From Larkinella sp. C7 (lineage in GTDB: Bacteria; Bacteroidota; Bacteroidia; Cytophagales; Spirosomataceae), in NCBI RefSeq assembly GCF_006149005.1, contig NZ_VBSL01000007.1:124001-188000 (forward strand): DNA of 64,000 nucleotides. The letters are read 5' to 3'. The translations under genes and the position numbers were made by a program. The notes beneath the pieces were generated by a model. The model did not search any database and was not told the origin of the DNA. It was given only the letters and a program-made list of their open reading frames with translations. This document shows, piece after piece, positions 23,879 to 32,968 of the stretch (positions are counted from its first letter, which is position 1; every line of letters starts with the position of its first letter).

Positions 23879-24625
23879 TCAATACCGGATTGTCCAATAC
23901 GGGTTTTCCTGGGCTTTGGTGCTGGTCTGGATATGGTCTTTGATCAATTTATCGTAGTCGGCGGTTTTGATTTTCTTACCTTTGATTTTTTTGGTAGCGG
24001 TTAATTCTTTCGAGACGTCCCGCATCTCAATCTTGCTGGCAGTAATGACCGCGTCACCGTCATTGAGATCCAGTTCCAGAATCAGTCCCGGTAGGCCGAA
24101 ATACTGCTCGGGTCCCGCCGAAACCGGAATGTCCTGGGCAAACCACGCGACGACTTTCTGTTGCTTGATGGGGTCTTCGGTTTCGGCCTTCATGCAGATA
24201 TGACCCGCAATGTCTTTCAACTGGTTCAGAATCTTCCATTGGGGCGTTTTCAGGGAATCGTCGATGAGGTAGGTTCTCCCCAGCATTTCGATCACGTCCG
24301 ACTTGGTTTCCTGTTTGAAATCACGGCGAATGATGTAATCGCTGTTTCGGTAGGACCACTGACCGTTTTCGCTCCGCCAGTATTCACTTTCGTTCGTATA
24401 CAGACTTTGATCTTCGTTGAAATACAGCACCATTTGGGTGGGGCGGCTGCTGTAGTTTTTGTTTGTAGCCTTCATGCGTTCTTTCTGATCCAGGCTCAGA
24501 AACGTCATCCGGGACATGATTTTAACGTAATCCTGCGTGCGGTCATACGTAACGACACCTTCCATTTTTTGGGCCATTGACGGGGCACCGATCGTTACGA
24601 GAAGAAGAATCAGAAGCTTTTTCAT
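23879..24625 (-). CDS. GLPGLI family protein
   Basis: About 248 residues with a Sec signal peptide (MKKLLILLLVTIGAPSMAQ). The mature protein contains the family-defining GLPGLILELDL and follows the usual layout: N-terminal KMEGVVTYDRT, central YLIDDSLKTPQWKI, then VVAWFAQDIPVSAGPEQYFGLPG. The function is unknown; the family is largely restricted to Bacteroidota and often encoded with TonB-dependent-receptor-like barrels, as here (16 bp after one). An ATG 6 bp upstream is an alternative start. It likely acts in the periplasm or outer membrane. Confidence 0.9.
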   Translation of the reverse strand: MKKLLILLLVTIGAPSMAQKMEGVVTYDRTQDYVKIMSRMTFLSLDQKERMKATNKNYSSRPTQMVLYFNEDQSLYTNESEYWRSENGQWSYRNSDYIIRRDFKQETKSDVIEMLGRTYLIDDSLKTPQWKILNQLKDIAGHICMKAETEDPIKQQKVVAWFAQDIPVSAGPEQYFGLPGLILELDLNDGDAVITASKIEMRDVSKELTATKKIKGKKIKTADYDKLIKDHIQTSTKAQENPYWTIRY

Positions 24626-24647
24626 TATCATTTCCAGTTCCTGCTGA

Positions 24648-27476
24648 TTAATAAATGTAGTTATTTTGACGCATTTGCGACTTCAGGCCCCGTAGGTTAT
24701 ACGAAAAAGAGAGCATGAAATACCGCGCCAGGGTTTGAACCCGCTCGGTTTGCACGTAATTCTGATAAGCCTGTTGCGTAATGCCCCGGTTTTTGTTGAA
24801 AACGTCATAGGCCGTCAGCCGCACCTCCGCTTTATTGTCTTTCAGGAAGAGTTTATAAACGGCCAGGTTCAAAATTGGCAACTCCTGTCTGAAGTCAAAC
24901 TTGGGATTTTTGTAAATCTGATAGCTCATCCGCCCGTTGAAGAAAATTCCCTTTGGCAACTGGACGTTCATGTTACCGCCGTAATTGTAATTATAAATGG
25001 TCAGGTTTTGCGCCGTATTAACGGAATACTTCGTATCCGTGATGCTAAAGTTAAACGTTGGATAAAACGTGAATTTTTCGCTCGGCGTCAAATCCAGGCT
25101 CATGTAGGCGTTGTAATTGTTGTTGTTGGTTTGGTTCGGTACGCCATTGATGAACGTGGGGAATTTGTTGAGGTTGGTGTAAAAATTCGTATTCAACACC
25201 GCTTTTGTCTTTTTTATCGGGAAACTAAAATAAACGCTTCCACCCTTGCTCGTTCCTCCGCTGATGTTCTCCGGACGGGTTGTCGTTACCAGTAATTCAT
25301 TAACCGTCTGATTATAAACGATTTGGTTGATGTTGTACCCGTAGTTGACATTGACGAACACGTTGACAAAACTACCGGGATTGAAGACGCCAAACCCGCC
25401 ACTGACCCGGTGCGTCAGCGAGGGTAATAAATCGGGATTCCCTTCCCGAATGAAGCGGGGATTGCTGTTGTCGACAACCGGTTGCAAATCACTGGTTTGT
25501 GGCTGGTTGACATTGACGTTGTAACCGGCATTGAACCGTTTGTTCTTCTTGTTGTAGTTTACGCTGATGTTGGGAACAACCGAGAAATAATTGCGGTCGA
25601 CTTTTGTAAAATTAGAGGCTCCCTGATTCGAGGCAAATTGCCCGGCCTGATGAAACCACATTCCCGCCAAACCGCCCGACACATTAAATCCTTTGTCGGA
25701 ATAACGGATCAGAGAGCCAATCCGGTTGTAGGTAAAATCGTTGGTGTAATACCGACTCAGGGTTTCATTCCGAACGGAAATCTGGTCACCGACATCGAAA
25801 ACGTCGCGGTCGACCTTGTCGTTGCGTCGGCTGAAGTTATAAAACGTTTCCCAGAACGTTGTTTTTGATAACGGTTCGGTAAAATCCAGGCTGGACTTGA
25901 TTTCGGTTCGTAAACTGCTGGTGACGTTGTCCTGGTTGATGCTAAAGATCGTCGGCCCGGTGGCGGTGGTGTCATTAAAATAGGTGTTGGTCGAGCGTTG
26001 CTGGGCCGAACCATCGGTATCGTTCACGTTATAGGCCAGGCTGGCGGCAAAGTTGCGCCCTTTCTTCCGGAAGGTGTGCCGGTAAATCGCCGTTGTCGCA
26101 AGCTGAAAACCGTTGAACTGGTTGTAGTTGGCGAAATTAGTCTGGCTGGTGCGCGTTTCCTGATTGGGTCCTTCAAAAAAGTTCTGATCGCTAAACAGAG
26201 CGGTGTTGCCATTGTTGGCGCGCAGATTGCCGATGATGACCAGTGTATTGAGCGAATCGATTTTTTGCTCGAACCGGGCACTGCCCCGGTGATTGCGGGT
26301 CAGGCTGCCCTGGCTCTTGTGGTCCGTATTCAAAAATGAACTGTTGGGCAGAAAGGTTTCTTTTTCCAGATCGGAGTTGAGCGTCAGACCACTCTGGTTG
26401 TAGAAATAGTTGGAGCTAAGTTTGGTCTTCTTGGTATCGTAATTGTAGTTCGCTCCTCCGGCATAGTTGCGGGAAAAACCCCGGCTGTTGCTGCCCCCGC
26501 CCGTGATCGGAACCCCGATGCCATCGTCGCCCCCAAAGAAGTAGACCCCTCCGCTGTAGAACCCGAAATCGCCCTGATCTTCCCAGTTAAAGGATTGACT
26601 TCCCCGAAAATCCTGGTAATCATCGAACGATAAGCCGGTCTGGTTGATGTTGTTACCGAGACCAATCACCGACATTTGCTCTTTGGTATTGAAGCGGTTG
26701 TAGTTCCCCCGGAGCTGAAACCGGTCTTTGGTTCCGACGCCCGCTGTTACTTTTCCAAAACCGCCTTTGCGGTGGCTTTCTTTCAGTTCCAGGTTAACGG
26801 CCTTTTCCCGTTTCCCGTCGTCGATACCGGTCGTCTTGGCGGCTTCTGTTTTATCATTAAACACCTGCACCTTCGAAATGGCATCGGCGGGAAGGTTTTT
26901 GGTGGCTAATTTGGGGTCTGAGCCGAAGAACGTTTTTCCATCCACGGTGACTTTCGTGACGTTTTCGCCCTGGGCTTTGATATTTCCTTCCTGATCGACC
27001 TGCATCCCCGGCAGTTTGCGGAGCAATTCTTCGACCGTCGACCCGGGCGGCACTTTGAACGAAGCGGCATTGTACTCGATCGTATCGCCCCGAATGCTCA
27101 GCGGTGCTTTGGCGGCTTTAATGACCACTTCCAGCAATTCTTTCTGAATGGGTTTGATGGGCAAGGCGCCCAGGTCGGTCACTTCGCTGTTGTCGGGATT
27201 CACTTCCACCTGCAAGGGCAAAAAACCGACGTACGATACTTTCAGAATGTACGAAGCCCGCTTTACATTCCGGAATTCAAACGCCCCTTTGTCGTTGGTT
27301 CGGCCGAAATTGACCAGTGCGGAGTCTTTCGGGGTCAGAAGCATCACCGTTGCTCCGGGCATAACGGCTTTGGACGTATCGGTGATGGAACCCCGGATGG
27401 TGATCCGGTTCGACTGTTGGGCAAAAGCCGCCTGGCAGCATACCGTTAGTAACAGCAGCAGGAAAAGTTTTTTCAT
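24648..27476 (-). CDS. Outer-membrane beta-barrel (TonB-dependent receptor-like) protein
   Basis: 942 residues. A signal peptide (ending CCQAAFAQ) is followed by a carboxypeptidase-regulatory-like beta-sandwich (about 23-105; ITDTSKAVMPGATVMLL), a plug domain (about 120-215; STVEELLRKLPGMQVDQEG, KVTVDGKTFFGSD) and a long beta-barrel ending with aromatic strands (FMLSFSYNLRGLKSQ). It belongs to the group without an obvious TonB box, common in Bacteroidota. Its ligand is unknown. It heads a two-gene unit with the GLPGLI protein. Confidence 0.92.
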   Translation of the reverse strand: MKKLFLLLLLTVCCQAAFAQQSNRITIRGSITDTSKAVMPGATVMLLTPKDSALVNFGRTNDKGAFEFRNVKRASYILKVSYVGFLPLQVEVNPDNSEVTDLGALPIKPIQKELLEVVIKAAKAPLSIRGDTIEYNAASFKVPPGSTVEELLRKLPGMQVDQEGNIKAQGENVTKVTVDGKTFFGSDPKLATKNLPADAISKVQVFNDKTEAAKTTGIDDGKREKAVNLELKESHRKGGFGKVTAGVGTKDRFQLRGNYNRFNTKEQMSVIGLGNNINQTGLSFDDYQDFRGSQSFNWEDQGDFGFYSGGVYFFGGDDGIGVPITGGGSNSRGFSRNYAGGANYNYDTKKTKLSSNYFYNQSGLTLNSDLEKETFLPNSSFLNTDHKSQGSLTRNHRGSARFEQKIDSLNTLVIIGNLRANNGNTALFSDQNFFEGPNQETRTSQTNFANYNQFNGFQLATTAIYRHTFRKKGRNFAASLAYNVNDTDGSAQQRSTNTYFNDTTATGPTIFSINQDNVTSSLRTEIKSSLDFTEPLSKTTFWETFYNFSRRNDKVDRDVFDVGDQISVRNETLSRYYTNDFTYNRIGSLIRYSDKGFNVSGGLAGMWFHQAGQFASNQGASNFTKVDRNYFSVVPNISVNYNKKNKRFNAGYNVNVNQPQTSDLQPVVDNSNPRFIREGNPDLLPSLTHRVSGGFGVFNPGSFVNVFVNVNYGYNINQIVYNQTVNELLVTTTRPENISGGTSKGGSVYFSFPIKKTKAVLNTNFYTNLNKFPTFINGVPNQTNNNNYNAYMSLDLTPSEKFTFYPTFNFSITDTKYSVNTAQNLTIYNYNYGGNMNVQLPKGIFFNGRMSYQIYKNPKFDFRQELPILNLAVYKLFLKDNKAEVRLTAYDVFNKNRGITQQAYQNYVQTERVQTLARYFMLSFSYNLRGLKSQMRQNNYIY

Positions 27477-27726
27477 GGGGAATAGGAAACGATTGACGAA
27501 TAAGGATCGGCAAGTTGGAAAGAATTAACATCCGTTGCTGAAAGTTAACAAATTTTAATAGTTGCAACTACGGATGTAGTTAAAAAAATATTTTTATGGA
27601 AATAACGCCGGGTTAGCAAACGGGCGGAGCAACGCTGAAAAACAAGGGAAAGACATTGATTCACAGCAGACTGTTGCATGAATCAACAGAAAAACGGAGA
27701 AAGTATATTTTGTTATATGTTCCTTA

Positions 27727-28542
27727 TCAAATTAATTCATCGACCCGCACCAGCCGGTATTTTTTCTGCTGTAAATACGTAAGAAGTTCGTCCAGGTGCG
27801 CATACAGTTTATCGGTTCGGGCGGGGTGTGTTCCAACGTGGAGCAAGAGAATAAAACCGTTCAGGCCGGCCGGATGCCGCTGCTCCTGCGCATAGATGGA
27901 TTCTAAAATGGCCCGGCTGCTGCGGTAATTTTTCAGATCGGGCGTCGTATAATCGGCGTGGCTGAGGGTTCCGGGCGTATACGAGATGAGTTGGAAACCC
28001 GCGGTTTTGGTCCAGGTGGCAATCGTGTCGTTATACCATTCGTAGGGCGGCAGGAAAAAACGGGCGTCTTGTTTTCGAATACCGTAGGATTGCATGGCTG
28101 CGTAATTCTGCTCCAGATCATTGCGAAACTGCGTTTGGGTTACCAGCAGGCTGTCGCGCTTTGTCCAGTCGCAATACAGCAAATGGGCGTCGGAATGAGC
28201 ACCGAGGTAATGACCGTCTTTTTTCAGGCTGCGGATCAGAGGTTGAAAAACCGGATTGCGATAAAAGCGGCCCGTCAGGAAAAACGATGCCGCAACCCGG
28301 TGGTGCGCTAGTTTCTGCCGGATTGGTTCACCGCCATCGGCGTATTCATCACCCGTAAACACGATCGCCAGCCGCCGGGCGATTGTGTCGCCCCGAATGA
28401 TGGCCCCCCGGTGCCGCGAAATATATTTTTCGGGGTTTGTGTCGTTGCGTGCAACGTCGGCGACCCGGACTGCATCTTTTACCCAATTATCGATCCCAGG
28501 AGCGATAGTCCAATACAGTAAACACAACCAAACGATCAGCAT
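27727..28542 (-). CDS. Polysaccharide deacetylase (NodB-like) family protein
   Basis: 271 residues with an N-terminal hydrophobic anchor or signal (MLIVWLCLLYWTIAPG). The NodB motifs are recognisable but altered: the usual TFDDG is VFTGDEYADG, the metal-binding His pair is in LGAHSDAHLLY, and motif 3 is FFLPPYEWYN. Late motifs are SYTPGTLSHADY and ILLLHVGTHP. The variant first motif suggests a diverged subfamily that probably still binds metal. Substrate (peptidoglycan, chitin-like or exopolysaccharide) is unknown. The 250 bp between it and the receptor gene hold only a small AACTAC/GTAGTT hairpin near 27570. Confidence 0.82.
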   Translation of the reverse strand: MLIVWLCLLYWTIAPGIDNWVKDAVRVADVARNDTNPEKYISRHRGAIIRGDTIARRLAIVFTGDEYADGGEPIRQKLAHHRVAASFFLTGRFYRNPVFQPLIRSLKKDGHYLGAHSDAHLLYCDWTKRDSLLVTQTQFRNDLEQNYAAMQSYGIRKQDARFFLPPYEWYNDTIATWTKTAGFQLISYTPGTLSHADYTTPDLKNYRSSRAILESIYAQEQRHPAGLNGFILLLHVGTHPARTDKLYAHLDELLTYLQQKKYRLVRVDELI

Positions 28543-28576
28543 AGCGGGACACCATTACTTCCAAAAACACCGTATC

Positions 28577-28909
28577 ATGAATTTGATGAACTCTTGGGCT
28601 ACCCGGACCCCTATGGCCACTCCATTGACCAATTACACCGTTGAAATGGAACACACCGGTTTATCCGGGTGGATCAGCTACCGTGAATCCATGCTGACGT
28701 TGCGGTTTTCGTACGAACGCATGTTGACCTCCATCTACGTTTTCGTACCAGGCAACGAACAATGGCCTGCCTATTGCCGGAGCGCGGGCGCCAAAATCGC
28801 CACCCCGCGCCGAACCGAAATCATTCAGCGCATTGCCACCGAACTGCGCAACCAGCAGGCCCCATCGATGGTGCAAATTAATGATTTTGGAATAGAAGTG
28901 GTGTTTTGA
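28577..28909 (+). CDS. Hypothetical protein, 110 residues
   Basis: I do not recognise a family. It begins MNLMNSWATRTPMATP; the middle has alternating strands (WISYRESMLTLRFSYERML, SIYVFVPG) and a C-terminal helix RTEIIQRIATELRNQQ before a final strand MVQINDFGIEVVF. No signal peptide. The reading frame is open further upstream into the antisense of the deacetylase gene, but the ATG at 28577 is the first after the divergent start. A compact alpha/beta cytoplasmic protein is likely. Confidence 0.65.
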   Translation: MNLMNSWATRTPMATPLTNYTVEMEHTGLSGWISYRESMLTLRFSYERMLTSIYVFVPGNEQWPAYCRSAGAKIATPRRTEIIQRIATELRNQQAPSMVQINDFGIEVVF

Positions 28910-28931
28910 AAGAAGCGAAACCCTGGCTGAA

Positions 28932-30254
28932 TCAATTACACTTTTTGAAATCGAACTCTTCACTGGTAGGGTCGAGCCAGTCAACTTCTTCGGGTTGCCA
29001 AACCCGGTTTGCGTTTTCTATGCGGAATGAGTCCACATTCTTGTTCAGTCGGTAACTAAAGAGCTCTTTAATCCGGACTTTGAACCGGGTGCGTTCCGGA
29101 TTAATCTCTTCAATAACTACCCGGACGGCCATTTTAGCACTGGTGCCCGGCACTTCTTTTCCATTTTGGTCAAGTTTGACACTGCTGGTGGTCCAGCACA
29201 AACTTTCTCCAATCACCCATTCTTTGGCTAATTCCAGCCTGCGGGTGCGTTCAATCTGTTTCTTGCTTAACCACTCGTCCGCACTGGTAATGAGAATGCC
29301 CGTTGCATTGGCCAATCCGGAAATGATTTGGCCGGCATATCCGTCGGCGTCCGGGATCTTACCGCGTTTTTCTATGAGTTCAGTTTGCAGGTTCCGTCCC
29401 GTTTCCACGACCTTGTTGTAAGCTTCAAGCGTATTGGCTTCATAATACTGAGCCCGTAAATTTTGGACCTGAATGATTTCAGATTTTACCTGCCGAACGG
29501 CCTGACTATGCTCACCCCGAGCGAAATATTTAATGTAGGTTTCCCAGGAATCATTGGAGCCAGTCGTCACTCTTTTATACGCCAGTACCTCTCCTTTTTG
29601 GAGTACTTCATTTTTATACCGACCGTTCGGGAAGTGGTCGAGGTAGTATTGCCAGGAATCATACTTTACGAAATTCTGGTAAGCGGTTTCTTCCCGCGCT
29701 ATTTCGGCTTGTCGGGCTCTTTCTTCCGCTTCCCGACGCTCCCGTTCGGCTTTCTCTTTGATTTGCTGCTCCGTTTGGTCGTAGTCTTTAACTTGTTTGT
29801 GGGGAATAAGCAACAGCCGTCCGCCCGGATCACGCTCCCTCACTACATAATTGCCATAGGCCGACACCCATTTGTCTTCCTCACTGGTTTGGTAGGTGCG
29901 TGACCGAACGCTTTTCTTTCGAAAAAAGGAAAAGGGGATATAACCGGGTACCATCAGCCCCAATCCGGCACCTACGGCCGCGGTGGTACCCACCGGATAG
30001 GGTGCGCCCGTATTTTTATTCGAATAAAATTGCGGATCTGCATTTTGACGTATGGCAAAAAAAGTGCCCATAGCCAATGGTCCCACGATGAAAGGCCAGG
30101 CCTTGCTCCAAACCGTCCGTTTCGATTGCCAGGACGGGGTCACCCGTATGGCTCCATCATGTAGCCTCTCCGTGCTGAGTGCGACCGGTTTATGCGATAC
30201 ACAGGCGTTACCCAGCAGGGCAATTACAAGACAGAGCAAGCAGATGCGTTTCAT
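28932..30254 (-). CDS. Hypothetical lipoprotein with coiled-coil segment
   Basis: 440 residues. The N-terminus MKRICLLCLVIALLGNACVS has a lipobox with the lipidated Cys at residue 18. A hydrophobic stretch at about 53-68 and another near 90-115 (Gly-rich) follow. Then comes a highly charged helix with EKAERERREAEERARQAEI, a coiled coil, and repeats rich in Tyr/Lys (YDSWQYYLDHFPNGRY, SWETYIKYFARGEH) that look like TPR-like or SH3b-linked helical repeats. No enzyme domain is recognised. It is convergent with the 110-residue gene and probably faces the periplasm. Confidence 0.75.
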   Translation of the reverse strand: MKRICLLCLVIALLGNACVSHKPVALSTERLHDGAIRVTPSWQSKRTVWSKAWPFIVGPLAMGTFFAIRQNADPQFYSNKNTGAPYPVGTTAAVGAGLGLMVPGYIPFSFFRKKSVRSRTYQTSEEDKWVSAYGNYVVRERDPGGRLLLIPHKQVKDYDQTEQQIKEKAERERREAEERARQAEIAREETAYQNFVKYDSWQYYLDHFPNGRYKNEVLQKGEVLAYKRVTTGSNDSWETYIKYFARGEHSQAVRQVKSEIIQVQNLRAQYYEANTLEAYNKVVETGRNLQTELIEKRGKIPDADGYAGQIISGLANATGILITSADEWLSKKQIERTRRLELAKEWVIGESLCWTTSSVKLDQNGKEVPGTSAKMAVRVVIEEINPERTRFKVRIKELFSYRLNKNVDSFRIENANRVWQPEEVDWLDPTSEEFDFKKCN

Positions 30255-30475
30255 AATTAACTGGAAGAAATCGTGGGAATCGACAGGATGTTGCGGAAGA
30301 AAACCGCCGGTTTATTTTGTCGAATGTACTTGATAGCCAGAAGTGAATTATCGGTAACTTTACCAATGAGGGAGATGCCTATACAGAGTCGCCGATTCTC
30401 TCAGTGGGATTTTCTGATTAGAATGACAAACTCACTTTCTTTTGATTTAATACGTAAAGCCAACCAGGTCAATCC

Positions 30476-32206
30476 ATGTCTTTTCTTTCCCTTCGGCATA
30501 CGACGGCGCGGCTCATTGGCCTTTTGCTGATTCTTGGATTGACGCTGGTGGCAGGCAGGGCGCAGCAGCCCCACTACCTGAAACTCCAGTCGCACAAACT
30601 GCTCTATGCGGATACGGTGTATCGGGAGGCTGTTGCGAAGAAAGATTCGTTGTTGCTGGCTGAAGCGTATTACCTGTATGGAAAAACCTATGAAGCCTCC
30701 GGCGATCTTCTAACCGCTCACCGCTGGTTTCTCAAATCATTAAAAATCACAGAACCCCGTGGCGACTCCTTTGATTTGGTCAGATTGTACGTTCGGTTAA
30801 GCGGCACTCAGGAAAACCGCCAGGATAGGCTCTCGTATGCGTACCGGGCACTGGAGATGGCCGGGCGTATTCACTCTGACAAAGCCTTGATCAGAGCGTA
30901 CGGATGCCTGATGGGCTTTTACATCAATAATGGACCCGATGGAGCTAAACCGCAACCAGACAGTGTGGTGCATTACTATCGGAAAATAAACCAACTTGCT
31001 CATAGACTGAAAGATACCGTAACCCGTATTGAAAACCATTTGGCGGTTGGCCGCTTTTGGAGAAGTGTGGGTCAGAATCAGACCGGAACAGACTACCTGA
31101 AAAAAGCGCTGGAACTGGCAACGCAGCAGAAAGAGCAGGGAATTCGGATGAGGCTCATGCTGGAACTGGCTTCGGCGTATACCAGTCTGGGTCAGCCTAA
31201 GCAGGCATGGTCATTTCTTTCTCAGGCCCAGCATCTACTCAACCAGAGTCCGTTCATCGACCATTTTATCAATTATAGTTTTGAAAGCAACTATCAATTG
31301 TATTATCAATCCATTGGCGACTGGAAACGTGCGTATGTGCACAGCGAAAAATTGCGTCAAATGGAACGTAATAATTATACCGTTGATCACGCAGGGGCTA
31401 TATCCCGCCTGAACATGGAGTATAAAGCCGGGCAAAAAGATGCGCTCCTGAAAGCCCAGCAGAAAGAACTGGCGTTGCGTTCGGAAACCCTGTTCTTTCA
31501 GAAACGTCTGAACTGGGCCATCTCGGCCCTCCTGCTCGTGACGGTTGTCACGAGCATCATTTTTTTTCGGCTCTATCGCAAAAACCAGCGCATCAGCGCC
31601 CGGAATGCCGAGTTGGTGAAAGAGCAAAACCACCGGGTGAAGAACAACCTGCAAGTGGTGTCCAGTCTGCTCAACCTGCAATCCAAACAGCTTGTTGACG
31701 AAACTGCCCGAAAAGCTGTGGAAGAAAGTCAGATGCGGGTGCAGGCAATGGCCCTGCTGCATCGCCGGCTTTACGATGGCGAGGGGCTGGTGACCGTCAA
31801 TCTGCCTGATTTTATTCCTGAACTGGTCGAGAGTGTCATCCGCACCTTTGGGTATTCCGGGATTCAGACGCTATACGACCTGGAAGTGTTTGAGTTACCG
31901 GCCGCCCATGCCTTGTCGTTGGGGTTGATTGTGAACGAATTAACCACCAACGCCTGTAAATATGCGTTCCCGGATCATCCTGACCCGGTCTTCCGGGTGA
32001 TGAGTCGGCGGCAGGGGAACGCGCTGCTGCTGACCGTTACTGATAATGGACCGGGGCTACCGCTTTCGCAAACCGGTACGGTTATTTTTAGGGAAAGTAA
32101 GACATTCGGAATGCATCTTATTCAGATCCAGGTCGATCAGTTATACGGCTCCTGTCAGTTTCATTCGGAAAAAGGCACCCGGTTTGAGATGCAGTTTAAA
32201 ATTTGA
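30476..32206 (+). CDS. TPR-containing sensor histidine kinase (HisKA_2 type)
   Basis: 576 residues. An N-terminal signal (LIGLLLILGLTLVAGRAQ) is followed by TPR repeats (about 35-300; periplasmic) such as LLLAEAYYLYGKTYEASGDL. A transmembrane helix (LNWAISALLLVTVVTSIIFF, about 343-362) leads to the kinase core. The phospho-acceptor is His386 in EQNHRVKNNLQVVSSLLNLQ, the HisKA_2 type. The ATPase domain has LIVNELTTNACKYAF (N box) and LTVTDNGPGLP (G box). The response regulator follows 7 bp later. What the TPRs sense is unknown. Confidence 0.93.
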   Translation: MSFLSLRHTTARLIGLLLILGLTLVAGRAQQPHYLKLQSHKLLYADTVYREAVAKKDSLLLAEAYYLYGKTYEASGDLLTAHRWFLKSLKITEPRGDSFDLVRLYVRLSGTQENRQDRLSYAYRALEMAGRIHSDKALIRAYGCLMGFYINNGPDGAKPQPDSVVHYYRKINQLAHRLKDTVTRIENHLAVGRFWRSVGQNQTGTDYLKKALELATQQKEQGIRMRLMLELASAYTSLGQPKQAWSFLSQAQHLLNQSPFIDHFINYSFESNYQLYYQSIGDWKRAYVHSEKLRQMERNNYTVDHAGAISRLNMEYKAGQKDALLKAQQKELALRSETLFFQKRLNWAISALLLVTVVTSIIFFRLYRKNQRISARNAELVKEQNHRVKNNLQVVSSLLNLQSKQLVDETARKAVEESQMRVQAMALLHRRLYDGEGLVTVNLPDFIPELVESVIRTFGYSGIQTLYDLEVFELPAAHALSLGLIVNELTTNACKYAFPDHPDPVFRVMSRRQGNALLLTVTDNGPGLPLSQTGTVIFRESKTFGMHLIQIQVDQLYGSCQFHSEKGTRFEMQFKI

Positions 32207-32213
32207 ACGTACC

Positions 32214-32951
32214 ATGGAATCTTTAACCATCCTGATTATTGAAGATGATTTGTTGACGGCTCATGACATCAAAGGAGCGTTGGAGAGTGCCGGGCACCGG
32301 GTGCCGACGATCGCCCGGAATTACCAGGAAGCGATGGCCGCTGTCCGGCGACAACCCCCGGATATGGCGCTGGTTGATATTCATCTGGAACGATCCACGG
32401 CTGACGGAATTACGACGGCGAGGGATATGCTGGCCATGCATTGGATGCCCATTATCTACCTGACCGCCAATTCAGAAACGCCGACGTTTCAACGGGCCAA
32501 AGAAACCGAACCGATTGCCTATCTGATCAAACCCTTTCACCAAAATGAAATTGTTTTTCAGATCGAACTGGCCTATACGAATCGTTCATTGAGCCATCGG
32601 TCCAGCCACGCAGCGGCTGCCGAAACGTTGTTTCTACCGATCAATAAGGGGTATGAAAAAGTATTACTCCAGGAGGTTCTCTATCTGCTGGCCGAGGGAG
32701 CCTACGTCAAGGTTTTTATGGTGAATGAAGAAAAACCGCATCTGTTGTCCATGAACCTTGGTTATCTGGCTCAGTATTTCCCCATCTCCTACTTCTACCG
32801 GTTGTCACGCTCACTATTGATCAATCTGAACCACATTGAACGTCTGGAACGGAACCAGTTGTTTATGCGCAACCAGAGCACGCCCATTTCTGTTCCGGAA
32901 AGCAACCGGACCGATCTGCTAAAAAAGTTGGGGGTGATTCGGACCCGATAA
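32214..32951 (+). CDS. LytTR-family response regulator
   Basis: 245 residues. The receiver domain has the acidic pocket IIEDD, phospho-acceptor Asp55 in MALVDIHLE, YLTANS and the lysine in YLIKPFH. A LytTR DNA-binding domain (about 140-240) follows, with VLYLLAEGAYVKVFMV, YFYRLSRSLLINLNHIERLER. The true start is the ATG 7 bp after the kinase stop; an upstream open frame overlaps the kinase gene and is not plausible. Partner of the adjacent kinase; its targets are unknown. Confidence 0.93.
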   Translation: MESLTILIIEDDLLTAHDIKGALESAGHRVPTIARNYQEAMAAVRRQPPDMALVDIHLERSTADGITTARDMLAMHWMPIIYLTANSETPTFQRAKETEPIAYLIKPFHQNEIVFQIELAYTNRSLSHRSSHAAAAETLFLPINKGYEKVLLQEVLYLLAEGAYVKVFMVNEEKPHLLSMNLGYLAQYFPISYFYRLSRSLLINLNHIERLERNQLFMRNQSTPISVPESNRTDLLKKLGVIRTR

Positions 32952-32968
32952 AAAGGGACGAAAACCGC

